From Flavobacteriales bacterium UBA3477 (lineage in GTDB: Bacteria; Bacteroidota; Bacteroidia; Flavobacteriales; Schleiferiaceae): a DNA stretch of 16,691 nucleotides. Below are positions 1-5,458 of the stretch, in pieces. The notes under the pieces were generated by a model. The model worked only from the letters and a program-made list of their open reading frames with translations. It was not told the DNA's origin and made no database searches. Both the position numbers and the translations under genes were made by a program. The stretch spans positions 3,251 through 19,941 of the forward strand of contig DFQY01000035.1 in assembly GCA_002378005.1 (NCBI GenBank), written 5' to 3'. Position 1 is the first letter of the stretch; every line of letters begins with the position of its first letter.

Positions 1-1
1 T

Positions 2-601
2 GGCTCCGGATCTGGAAATACCGGATGTAATGCAGCCTTTACCTTCGATTCTACTTTGACCGGCAATGGTCAAATTGTGCTCTATAATACCTCCACGGTT
101 GATTCAATGTTCCAAAATGCGAACGTTGTGTATCAATGGAGCTGGGGCGATGGAACGGGTGCCGTGGGCGCCTTCCCTTCACACCAATATACCCAGAGTG
201 GGACGTTTGTAATCTGTTTAACACAGACCGCTACAGATAGTACAGCCTTTGGTGTGATGACTTGTACCAGCACGTATTGCGACACCATCAGCATTGATAG
301 CACAGGCAATGTGAGCTACAAAGGCGTGAACGTGTTGGTAAACGTATACAGCCCTGATCAAATGTCCATTGACGATAATGATTTACACGAACTATTTATT
401 TATCCAAATCCGAGTCGTGGTGAGGTGAAAATAGAATTGGACATCAAAGCAGAAATCATCGTCACTGATGCTGTTGGAAGGCCCATGTTTGAAGCTGTAA
501 ATATTGAAAAAATCCAATTGTCCGACTTGCCAAAAGGCACTTATATTGTTCGTACATTAAGCGAAAAAGGGATGCGTTCACAAATATTTATTGTCCAATA
601 A
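2..601 (+). CDS. Secreted PKD-domain protein with T9SS type A C-terminal sorting signal (3' part only)
   Basis: The reading frame is open at the left edge, so only the last 199 residues are seen. The visible part starts with a Gly/Ser-rich linker and a CNAAFTFD stretch. A PKD-like beta-sandwich follows, with the hallmark WSWGDG and a later Y-x-x-x-G-T-F strand. Several Cys residues (VICLT, TCTSTYC) suggest disulfides, as in an extracellular protein. The last ~70 residues are a type A T9SS sorting domain: LFIYPNPSRG, a central VTDAVGRP strand, then LPKGTYIVR and a short basic tail ending IFIVQ. In this family that domain directs export through the type IX system, and it is normally removed or used for surface attachment. 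Whatever the protein does catalytically or adhesively lies upstream, outside the window. The neighbouring cold-shock gene is functionally unrelated. Family assignment is firm; the specific role is unknown. Confidence 0.88.
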   Translation, partial: GSGSGNTGCNAAFTFDSTLTGNGQIVLYNTSTVDSMFQNANVVYQWSWGDGTGAVGAFPSHQYTQSGTFVICLTQTATDSTAFGVMTCTSTYCDTISIDSTGNVSYKGVNVLVNVYSPDQMSIDDNDLHELFIYPNPSRGEVKIELDIKAEIIVTDAVGRPMFEAVNIEKIQLSDLPKGTYIVRTLSEKGMRSQIFIVQ

Positions 602-652
602 GCTAATTCACCGATTATTAGCCTCACCTTTGAGGTATTAAATTTTTTATAA

Positions 653-844
653 GTGAATCAAGGAACAGTAAAGTTCTTTAATACTGACAAAGGATTTGGC
701 TTTATTAAAGACAACGATTCAAACACAGAGTACTTCGTACACGTTACAGGTCTCGTACACCAAATCGCTGAAGGCGACGCAGTAGAGTTTGAATTGAAAG
801 AAGGAAAAAAAGGATTGAACGCTGTAAACGTAAAACAGCTCTAA
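653..844 (+). CDS. Cold-shock domain protein (CspA family)
   Basis: This 63-residue protein is a single OB-fold cold-shock domain, the usual size for the family. RNP1 is seen as KGFGFIK (residues 13-19) and RNP2 as YFVHV (27-31); these aromatic residues stack on single-stranded RNA or DNA. The protein opens NQGTVKFFN and ends KKGLNAVNVKQL, both typical of Bacteroidota Csps. Such proteins are cytoplasmic nucleic-acid chaperones that melt RNA structure in the cold or during growth. The start is GTG: an in-frame TAA lies directly upstream and no in-frame ATG is available before RNP1. No Shine-Dalgarno sequence is visible; the leader is A/T-rich. A good intrinsic terminator follows 19 bp after the stop, so the gene is probably monocistronic. 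Whether it is truly cold-induced cannot be read from the sequence. Confidence 0.93.
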   Translation: MNQGTVKFFNTDKGFGFIKDNDSNTEYFVHVTGLVHQIAEGDAVEFELKEGKKGLNAVNVKQL

Positions 845-863
845 GTTTATACCAGATTATTCC

Positions 864-895
864 AAAGGCCTCCAGAAATGGGGGCCTTTTTTTAT
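864..895 (+). terminator. Intrinsic terminator of the cold-shock gene
   Basis: Two arms, 864-873 and 880-889, can form a 10-bp stem (one G-T pair) around a 6-base loop, followed by further T residues to 893. It begins 19 bp after the cold-shock stop codon, in the right orientation. Confidence 0.88.
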
Positions 896-897
896 AT

Positions 898-925
898 AAA
901 AAACCCGTGCTCGCGCACGGGTTTT
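898..925 (-). terminator. Intrinsic terminator, best read on the minus strand
   Basis: A 7-bp G+C-rich stem (904-910 with 915-921, 4-base loop) is extended by A/T pairs. Read on the minus strand it is followed by six T and then an A/T run; read on the plus strand only four T follow. It therefore fits minus-strand transcription best, yet the only thing upstream on that strand is the tRNA-end-like fragment at 926-947. It sits back to back with the cold-shock terminator. Confidence 0.7.
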
Positions 926-1020
926 AGAAGCCCCGAAGGGAATCAAACAAAATTTCAATTCTTGCGTCGCAAGTCCTCGCCTTCTGCTGCGGGTTTTGCT
1001 CATTCCTAATTGAATTTTTA
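926..1020 (-). other. Non-coding stretch with a tRNA-3'-end-like fragment and an imperfect inverted repeat
   Basis: No credible gene is seen between the two terminators. Read on the minus strand, about 926-947 resembles a tRNA 3' end: a T-loop-like TTTGATT, CCCTT as the 3' side of a T stem, then CGGGGCT as the 3' acceptor strand. The matching 5' half is absent. To its right, 949-960 and 1008-1019 form an imperfect inverted repeat (11 of 12 positions). A perfect 6+1+6 palindrome (961-973) directly adjoins the left arm. The fragment reading is by eye. It could instead be a chance resemblance or a copy of a dispersed genomic repeat. Confidence 0.4.
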
Positions 1021-1029
1021 ATGAATAAT

Positions 1030-1056
1030 AAAAGACGCTCGTTCGCGTCTTTTTTT
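1030..1056. terminator. Bidirectional intrinsic terminator next to tRNA-Arg
   Basis: The arms 1030-1038 and 1045-1053 form a 9-bp stem with a 6-base loop. On the plus strand seven T follow the G+C core; on the minus strand it ends TTTTATTATT. It lies a few bases beyond the 3' end of the minus-strand tRNA-Arg and most likely ends the metG/tRNA transcript. Confidence 0.85.
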
Positions 1057-1057
1057 G

Positions 1058-1129
1058 TGACCCCGCCAGGAATCGAACCTGGATCCTAGGCTCCGGAAAC
1101 CTATATAATATCCATTATACTACGGGGCC
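1058..1129 (-). tRNA. tRNA-Arg, anticodon CCG
   Basis: The reverse complement folds as a 72-nt cloverleaf. The 7-bp acceptor stem GGCCCCG pairs with CGGGGTC (one G-T), with A as discriminator. The anticodon stem TAGGT/GCCTA encloses the loop TTCCGGA, putting CCG at positions 34-36, which reads the Arg codon CGG. The T arm CCAGG-TTCGATT-CCTGG is perfect. The D arm is short and weak (GTAT opposite TTAT, with a mismatch), but the loop GG is present. No 3' CCA is encoded, so it must be added by the CCA-adding enzyme. The gene begins 9 bp after the metG stop on the same strand, with no clear promoter of its own in that gap, and is followed directly by an intrinsic terminator. Confidence 0.95.
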
Positions 1130-1138
1130 AACCGTAGT

Positions 1139-3193
1139 TTATCCTATCACAGCGCCGCTGTCTGCGCCGCCTTCAGGAGTCATAAGTTTTAGTTTGCCAT
1201 CAGCGTCCTCAGCCATCAGTAACATGCCTTGGCTTTCAACGCCGCGGATTTTGCGTGGCGGGAGGTTCATGAGGACCGTTACCTTTTTACCCACCATTTC
1301 TTCAGGTGAGAAATGTTCCGCGATGCCGCTTACAATAGTGCGTTGGTCAAGACCAGTATCTACCAAGAACTTGAGGAGGCGGTCCGCTTTGGGAACACGC
1401 TCGGCCTCGAGGATCGTACCGATGCGGAGGTCCATAGCCATGAATTGGTCGAAAGAGATATCTTCTTTTTGTGCCATATGCTTCTTTTCTGAAGTGGTTT
1501 CTGGTTGTGTATTTGCTGCAGCGGCTGCTTCCAATTTCTGGCGCTGTGCATCCATCTGCTCGTCTTCGATTTTTGAGAATAGTAAGGTGCTTTCGCCTAG
1601 CTGAGTTCCACCTGGGATAATGGTTTCTTCATTGGCATCCTCCCAACGGAAACCTTCGGCCATGCCTAACATGTTGCGAAGCTTGGCAGCTGTCGATGGC
1701 AAGAATGGCTCGAAGACGATGGCCGCAGCACCCATGATTTGGGTCGCCACGAAAAGTGCCACGCCGGCGCGGGTTGGGTCTTGCTTATAGACTTTCCAAG
1801 GCTCTTGCTCCTGAAGATATTTATTTCCTAAACGAGCGACGTTCATCGCTTCGTTCACTGCTTCACGGAACTTGAAGGCTTCGATAGATTTAGCGATGCG
1901 ACGACCGTATTGGGTCATTGCTGCTAGCGCCTCACGGTCGGCATCCGTTAGGACATCAGACTGTTGAACGACACCGTCGAAGTATTTGTGGGTGAGGACC
2001 ATCACACGGTTGACGAAGTTTCCAAGGCCAGCTACGAGTTCGCTGTTGTTGCGCTGTTGGAAATCGGCCCATGTAAAATCATTGTCCTTGGTCTCCGGCA
2101 TCGTTGCCGTCAAGGCGTAGCGCAAGACATCTTGCTGGCCAGGGAAATCCTGAAGGTATTCGTGAAGCCAAACGGCCCAATTCTTCGAGGTGCTTAGCTT
2201 ACGTCCCTCAAGGTTGAGGAATTCGTTTGCAGGTACTTGTGTCGGCAAGGCATATTCACCGTGCTGCTGAAGCATGGCAGGGAAAATGATACAGTGGAAA
2301 ACGATATTATCCTTTCCGATAAAGTGTACGATCTCTGCATTGTCGCCTTTCCAGTACTCTTCCCAATCGTTTGGCAGGAGTTCTTGGGTGGCGCTTATGT
2401 AGCCAATGGGCGCATCAAACCACACATACATGACTTTTCCTTCGGCGCCTTCGACTGGAACGGGTACACCCCAGTCCAAATCGCGGGTCATGGCACGTGG
2501 CTGAAGGCCGTCGCCAGCGTTTAACCAGCTCATGCATTGGCCCATCACATTGGGCTTCCAGCCTTCGCGGCTTTCCAAGAAAGAACGCAAGTCGTCTGAA
2601 AGTTCGTCTAGTGGTAAGAACCAGTTGGTTGTATTTCTAAGCTCTGGAGTTGCCCCGCTAAGCGTTGATTTTGGTTGAATGAGGTCCGTAGCATTCAACG
2701 AGGTACCACAAGATTCACATTGGTCGCCATAGGCATCGGCAGCCTGACATTTGGGGCACTCGCCCGTGATGTAGCGGTCAGCAAGGAATTGGCCCGCTTC
2801 TGGATCAAAGTACTGCTGCGTCTCCTTCGCTACCAAAGCGCCTTTGTCCATCAAGTTTTTGAAAAACTCTTGGGCATTTTTATGGTGTTGAGGACTTGAG
2901 GTGCGGCTGTAGTGATCAAAGCTGATCCCAAATTCTTCGAACGCCCCATGCATCATCGCATTGTAGCGGTCCACTACATCCTGCGGGGTGATGCCCTCCT
3001 TCTTCGCTTTGATGGTAATAGGCACTCCGTGTTCATCGGAGCCACAGACGAACTTCACATCCCGGCCCCGCATTCGTAGATACCTTACATAGATATCCGA
3101 CGGCAGGTAACAACCCGCAAGGTGCCCGATGTGTATAGGACCATTGGCGTACGGCAAAGCCGCAGTCACCATGATTTTTTTGTTCGTACTCAT
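1139..3193 (-). CDS. metG: Methionyl-tRNA synthetase with C-terminal tRNA-binding domain
   Basis: This class I aminoacyl-tRNA synthetase (684 residues) charges initiator and elongator tRNA-Met in the cytoplasm. The HIGH signature is at residues 21-24 (PIHIGH). Two zinc-knuckle pairs, CPKC (146-149) and CESC (159-162), mark the MetG1-type connective domain. The KMSKS loop appears as KLSTSK (332-337). The last ~110 residues form a Trbp111/EMAP-type OB-fold (FMAMDLRIGTI, TIVSGIAEHF, MNLPPRKIRG) that binds tRNA and dimerises. Full length for the two-domain form. The start chosen (MSTNKK) puts the first strand where the family begins and is preceded by an AAAAAGGA run. An upstream ATG at 3238 would add 15 unconserved residues. 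It is transcribed divergently from the LD-carboxypeptidase gene, and a tRNA-Arg gene follows 9 bp downstream. Confidence 0.97.
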   Translation of the reverse strand: MSTNKKIMVTAALPYANGPIHIGHLAGCYLPSDIYVRYLRMRGRDVKFVCGSDEHGVPITIKAKKEGITPQDVVDRYNAMMHGAFEEFGISFDHYSRTSSPQHHKNAQEFFKNLMDKGALVAKETQQYFDPEAGQFLADRYITGECPKCQAADAYGDQCESCGTSLNATDLIQPKSTLSGATPELRNTTNWFLPLDELSDDLRSFLESREGWKPNVMGQCMSWLNAGDGLQPRAMTRDLDWGVPVPVEGAEGKVMYVWFDAPIGYISATQELLPNDWEEYWKGDNAEIVHFIGKDNIVFHCIIFPAMLQQHGEYALPTQVPANEFLNLEGRKLSTSKNWAVWLHEYLQDFPGQQDVLRYALTATMPETKDNDFTWADFQQRNNSELVAGLGNFVNRVMVLTHKYFDGVVQQSDVLTDADREALAAMTQYGRRIAKSIEAFKFREAVNEAMNVARLGNKYLQEQEPWKVYKQDPTRAGVALFVATQIMGAAAIVFEPFLPSTAAKLRNMLGMAEGFRWEDANEETIIPGGTQLGESTLLFSKIEDEQMDAQRQKLEAAAAANTQPETTSEKKHMAQKEDISFDQFMAMDLRIGTILEAERVPKADRLLKFLVDTGLDQRTIVSGIAEHFSPEEMVGKKVTVLMNLPPRKIRGVESQGMLLMAEDADGKLKLMTPEGGADSGAVIG

Positions 3194-3206
3194 TCCTTTT
3201 TGAAAA

Positions 3207-3239
3207 CGTTTAAACGATACCGCGAAGATAATGCGCATT
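3207..3239. promoter_or_regulatory. Two 10-bp palindromes in the metG / LD-carboxypeptidase divergent spacer
   Basis: CGTTTAAACG (3207-3216) and AATGCGCATT (3230-3239) are perfect palindromes whose centres are 23 bp apart, about two helical turns, inside a 66-bp spacer between divergent starts. They could be operators for dimeric regulators or simply chance. No strong TAnnTTTG promoter box is visible here on either strand. Confidence 0.3.
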
Positions 3240-3259
3240 TATTGGGTATTTTTCGGGTA

Positions 3260-4102
3260 ATGAAACAAACCACACCACATTTCTTAAACCCTGGAGATAC
3301 CATTGGCATTAGCGCTACAGCTAGATTTGCCCGTCCCGAAATGATCGAAACCGCAAAGTCGGTTTTGGAAGCCTCAGGCTTCAAGGTCTATTACGAGCCG
3401 GGTATTCTAAGCCAACACCACCAGCTGGCCGGCACTGTTGAGGAGCGAGTGGCCCAATTCAATGCACTGGTGCACCACCCCGAGGTCAAGGCCATTTGGA
3501 ACGTGCGTGGAGGTTACGGAAGTGCGGAGATTGTAGATGCAGTGGATTGGGCGGCGCTCCAGAAAAATCCGAAATGGCTCGTGGGGTTTTCAGATTTCAC
3601 CACCTTTTTGTGCCACGGTGTACAACAAGGAATGGCCACCCTACATGCGCCCATGCCCATTAGTTTTGAAACGACTAAAAAAGAGGCCATCGAAGCTACG
3701 CTCAAGGTGTTGATGGGAGAAGAAGATGCACTGCATTGTGCCCTGCCTAAGGAGGTGCACGGCCAAGTCATTGCCGGCAACCTCAGCGTTATATATAGCA
3801 TCCTAGGTACCCCAAGTTTACCCAGCTTAAACGGCTGTATTTTACTGTTAGAAGACCTCGACGAATACCACTATCATTTAGACCGAATGCTCCTTGCCCT
3901 TCGCCGACGCGGGGCCTTCAATGGCCTACAAGCCGTGGTTCTTGGAGTGTTTACTGATATACACGACCACCACATTCCATGGGGTCCGGATGTGCGACAT
4001 TCATTGAGAAAACACTTTGAAGCCGCGGGCGTACCCGTGTATGAGAACCCTATTATTGGGCATGGAAAAGAGAATTGGCCCATTCTACTGAGAAGTGTAT
4101 AA
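3260..4102 (+). CDS. LD-carboxypeptidase (peptidase family S66, LdcA/MccF-like)
   Basis: This 280-residue protein belongs to the S66 serine peptidases. In the LdcA branch these remove the terminal D-Ala from murein tetrapeptides during peptidoglycan recycling; the MccF branch cleaves microcin-type conjugates. The N-terminal nucleophile domain shows LNPGDTIGISATAR, the conserved NVRGGYG (81-87) and the nucleophile Ser111 in VGFSD. The C-terminal domain carries the predicted triad partners Glu198 (LLLEDLDEY) and His268 (IIGHGKEN). No signal peptide is seen, which fits cytoplasmic LdcA. The ATG at 3260 is chosen because the family's first strand follows at once; the 46 codons upstream in frame are antisense to metG. 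The protein ends ENWPILLRSV, roughly 10-20 residues earlier than S66 proteins I know, so the C-terminal strand may be shortened. It diverges from metG and is followed 56 bp later by a YraN-like gene. Confidence 0.9.
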   Translation: MKQTTPHFLNPGDTIGISATARFARPEMIETAKSVLEASGFKVYYEPGILSQHHQLAGTVEERVAQFNALVHHPEVKAIWNVRGGYGSAEIVDAVDWAALQKNPKWLVGFSDFTTFLCHGVQQGMATLHAPMPISFETTKKEAIEATLKVLMGEEDALHCALPKEVHGQVIAGNLSVIYSILGTPSLPSLNGCILLLEDLDEYHYHLDRMLLALRRRGAFNGLQAVVLGVFTDIHDHHIPWGPDVRHSLRKHFEAAGVPVYENPIIGHGKENWPILLRSV

Positions 4103-4158
4103 CTTTTAGTTCTTTACATTTCTTGTCTTTTCCATTTTTAGGGTCCAATTTCTTGGAC

Positions 4159-4488
4159 ATGGCATCCTACAAAACATACGAGCGATTGGCTACTGAAATA
4201 CTGTTGGCGAGCGGACATCATTTGGTCGCGAAAGGTTTTCGCATGGGTCGATATCAAGCCGATGTGATCACCAAAAAAGACGGTGTGCTGTACGTGGTAG
4301 AGGTCAAATACAGAAAATGGGTGCCTAAAGAGGCTTGGCATTGGGTCGATCCGCGACAAATTCAACGACTGCTTTTATTGGGCGCTTCCTTGCTCAGTGA
4401 GCACCAATGCTCAGAAGTTGAAGTGTGGTTGGCGGGGTTTTCACCGGAATTGGACACCCCTATCCTACTCCCTTTAGATGTTAACTGA
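4159..4488 (+). CDS. YraN-family (UPF0102) endonuclease-fold protein
   Basis: A 109-residue protein with the PD-(D/E)xK-like core of the YraN family. An N-terminal helix (YKTYERLATEILLASGHHL) leads to the strand RYQADVITKKDG, which carries the first acidic residue. The next strand, LYVVEVKYRK, holds the E-x-K pair. A helix with Q-rich spacing (DPRQIQRLLLLGASLL) and a final strand, EVEVWLAG, follow. The family sequence G-E-I-D-L-I is here Q-A-D-V-I, so the first Glu is replaced while the Asp is kept. The biochemical role of YraN proteins is not settled; a nuclease or recombination role is inferred from the fold alone. The start MASYKTYERLA matches the usual beginning of the family; no good ribosome-binding site is visible. 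Neighbours give no further clue. Confidence 0.8.
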   Translation: MASYKTYERLATEILLASGHHLVAKGFRMGRYQADVITKKDGVLYVVEVKYRKWVPKEAWHWVDPRQIQRLLLLGASLLSEHQCSEVEVWLAGFSPELDTPILLPLDVN

Positions 4489-4506
4489 AATTTTGTGGCA
4501 TTTGAA

Positions 4507-4534
4507 TTGCAGAGGGCCTAAGCACATACCTTTG
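4507..4534 (+). promoter_or_regulatory. Bacteroidota-type sigma promoter before the pseudouridine synthase
   Basis: A perfect TAnnTTTG box (TACCTTTG, 4527-4534) has a TTG at 4507-4509, 17 bp upstream (another TTTG lies at 4501-4504). It matches the -33 TTTG / -7 TAnnTTTG promoter of Bacteroidota and lies 16 bp before the ATG at 4551. Transcription would give a very short leader and probably also covers the AsmA-like gene. Confidence 0.65.
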
Positions 4535-4550
4535 TAAAAATTACCGCATC

Positions 4551-5453
4551 ATGCGCAATAGCCGCTCAACCTCTAGAGGACCTAAGAAAACTGAAAGCCG
4601 CAACCGCTTCTCAGACGGCCCTCGTTCGCCACGTTTTTCGGATTCAGATCGTTCTAAAAACGATGGCAAAAAGGATTTCAAAAGAGGTCCTGGAAATTTT
4701 AAGCGCGTGAAGCGCAAGAGCGCGGAGGAATTGGCCGGGTCGAATGATGAGATTCGCTTGAACAGATTTCTTTCTACCGCAGGTATTTGTAACCGACGTG
4801 AGGCAGATGATTTAATCGCAGCTGGTTTGGTGGAAATCAACGGCAAGGTCGTGACCACTATGGGCTACAAGGTCAAGCCTACGGATACCGTGAAGTTCAA
4901 CGGCAGCCTGATCAAGAGTGAGAAAAAGAAATATCTGTTATTGAACAAGCCCAAAGGATTCATCACTACGGTGAACGATAATCGCGTGAAAAAAAGCGTC
5001 GACGAACTCATCGGCAATGCTACGCGTGAGCGCTTGTATCCCGTAGGTACTATGGACCGTTCCATGACCGGAGTATTGCTGTTCACCAACGATGCGGATA
5101 CTGCAAAAAAGCTTACCCATCCGTCAAGAGGCGCTGTGCAAATTTTGAGCGTCGTTCTTGACAAGGCCTTGGCCAAGAAAGATCTGCTCGCCATTCAAAA
5201 AGGGGTAGAACTTGAAGACGGAAAGGCCTTTATTGAAGAGATTCGCTATGCCAACGAAGCCAACAAACGTGAAATAGGCATTCGCGTGAATAGCGGTAAA
5301 AACAGATTGGTACACCGGGTATTTGATTCCTTGGGGTATACCATTGAAAAATTGGACCGTGTGTCCTTTGCTGGGTTGACCAAGAAAAACCTCAGCCGCG
5401 GCGAATACCGCTTGTTGGACACCAAGGAAATTGACTTTCTGAAAACGAGATAA
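4551..5453 (+). CDS. RsuA/RluB-family rRNA pseudouridine synthase with altered active-site positions
   Basis: Members of this family convert uridine to pseudouridine in ribosomal RNA. The 300-residue protein has a low-complexity, Arg/Lys/Ser-rich N-terminal tail (1-65), common in Bacteroidota members. An S4 RNA-binding domain follows (about 67-115, IRLNRFLSTAGICNRREAD), then the synthase domain (about 126-290: LLLNKPKGFITT, LFTNDADTAKKLTHPS, LDRVSFAGLTKK). The catalytic Asp is present as D169, but its motif reads VGTMDRSMTG instead of VGRLDRNTTG. The KxY segment has Gln197 and Leu199 where Lys and the conserved Tyr are usual. The NRxVRR segment has His255 for Arg. The fold is intact and in frame, so this is not an obvious pseudogene. 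It may be a divergent paralogue with weak or altered activity. A TAnnTTTG promoter lies just upstream, and the AsmA-like gene starts 5 bp downstream. Confidence 0.88.
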   Translation: MRNSRSTSRGPKKTESRNRFSDGPRSPRFSDSDRSKNDGKKDFKRGPGNFKRVKRKSAEELAGSNDEIRLNRFLSTAGICNRREADDLIAAGLVEINGKVVTTMGYKVKPTDTVKFNGSLIKSEKKKYLLLNKPKGFITTVNDNRVKKSVDELIGNATRERLYPVGTMDRSMTGVLLFTNDADTAKKLTHPSRGAVQILSVVLDKALAKKDLLAIQKGVELEDGKAFIEEIRYANEANKREIGIRVNSGKNRLVHRVFDSLGYTIEKLDRVSFAGLTKKNLSRGEYRLLDTKEIDFLKTR

Positions 5454-5458
5454 CCCCC

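Noticed and set aside
624..632. TAnnTTTG-like box before the cold-shock gene
   Set aside because: The first T is C, and no TTG lies at the proper distance upstream (nearest about 31 bp), so it is too weak to list as a promoter.
1128..1136. Promoter-like box (TACGGTTG on the minus strand) in front of the tRNA
   Set aside because: It overlaps the first tRNA base, so it cannot direct a start at the tRNA 5' end.
1360..1551. Small minus-strand frame within metG
   Set aside because: A shifted-frame shadow of the metG tRNA-binding domain region, without start signals or domain.
3122..3259. N-terminal extension of the LD-carboxypeptidase frame
   Set aside because: These 46 codons are antisense to the metG start and unlike the family, whose first strand begins right after the ATG at 3260.
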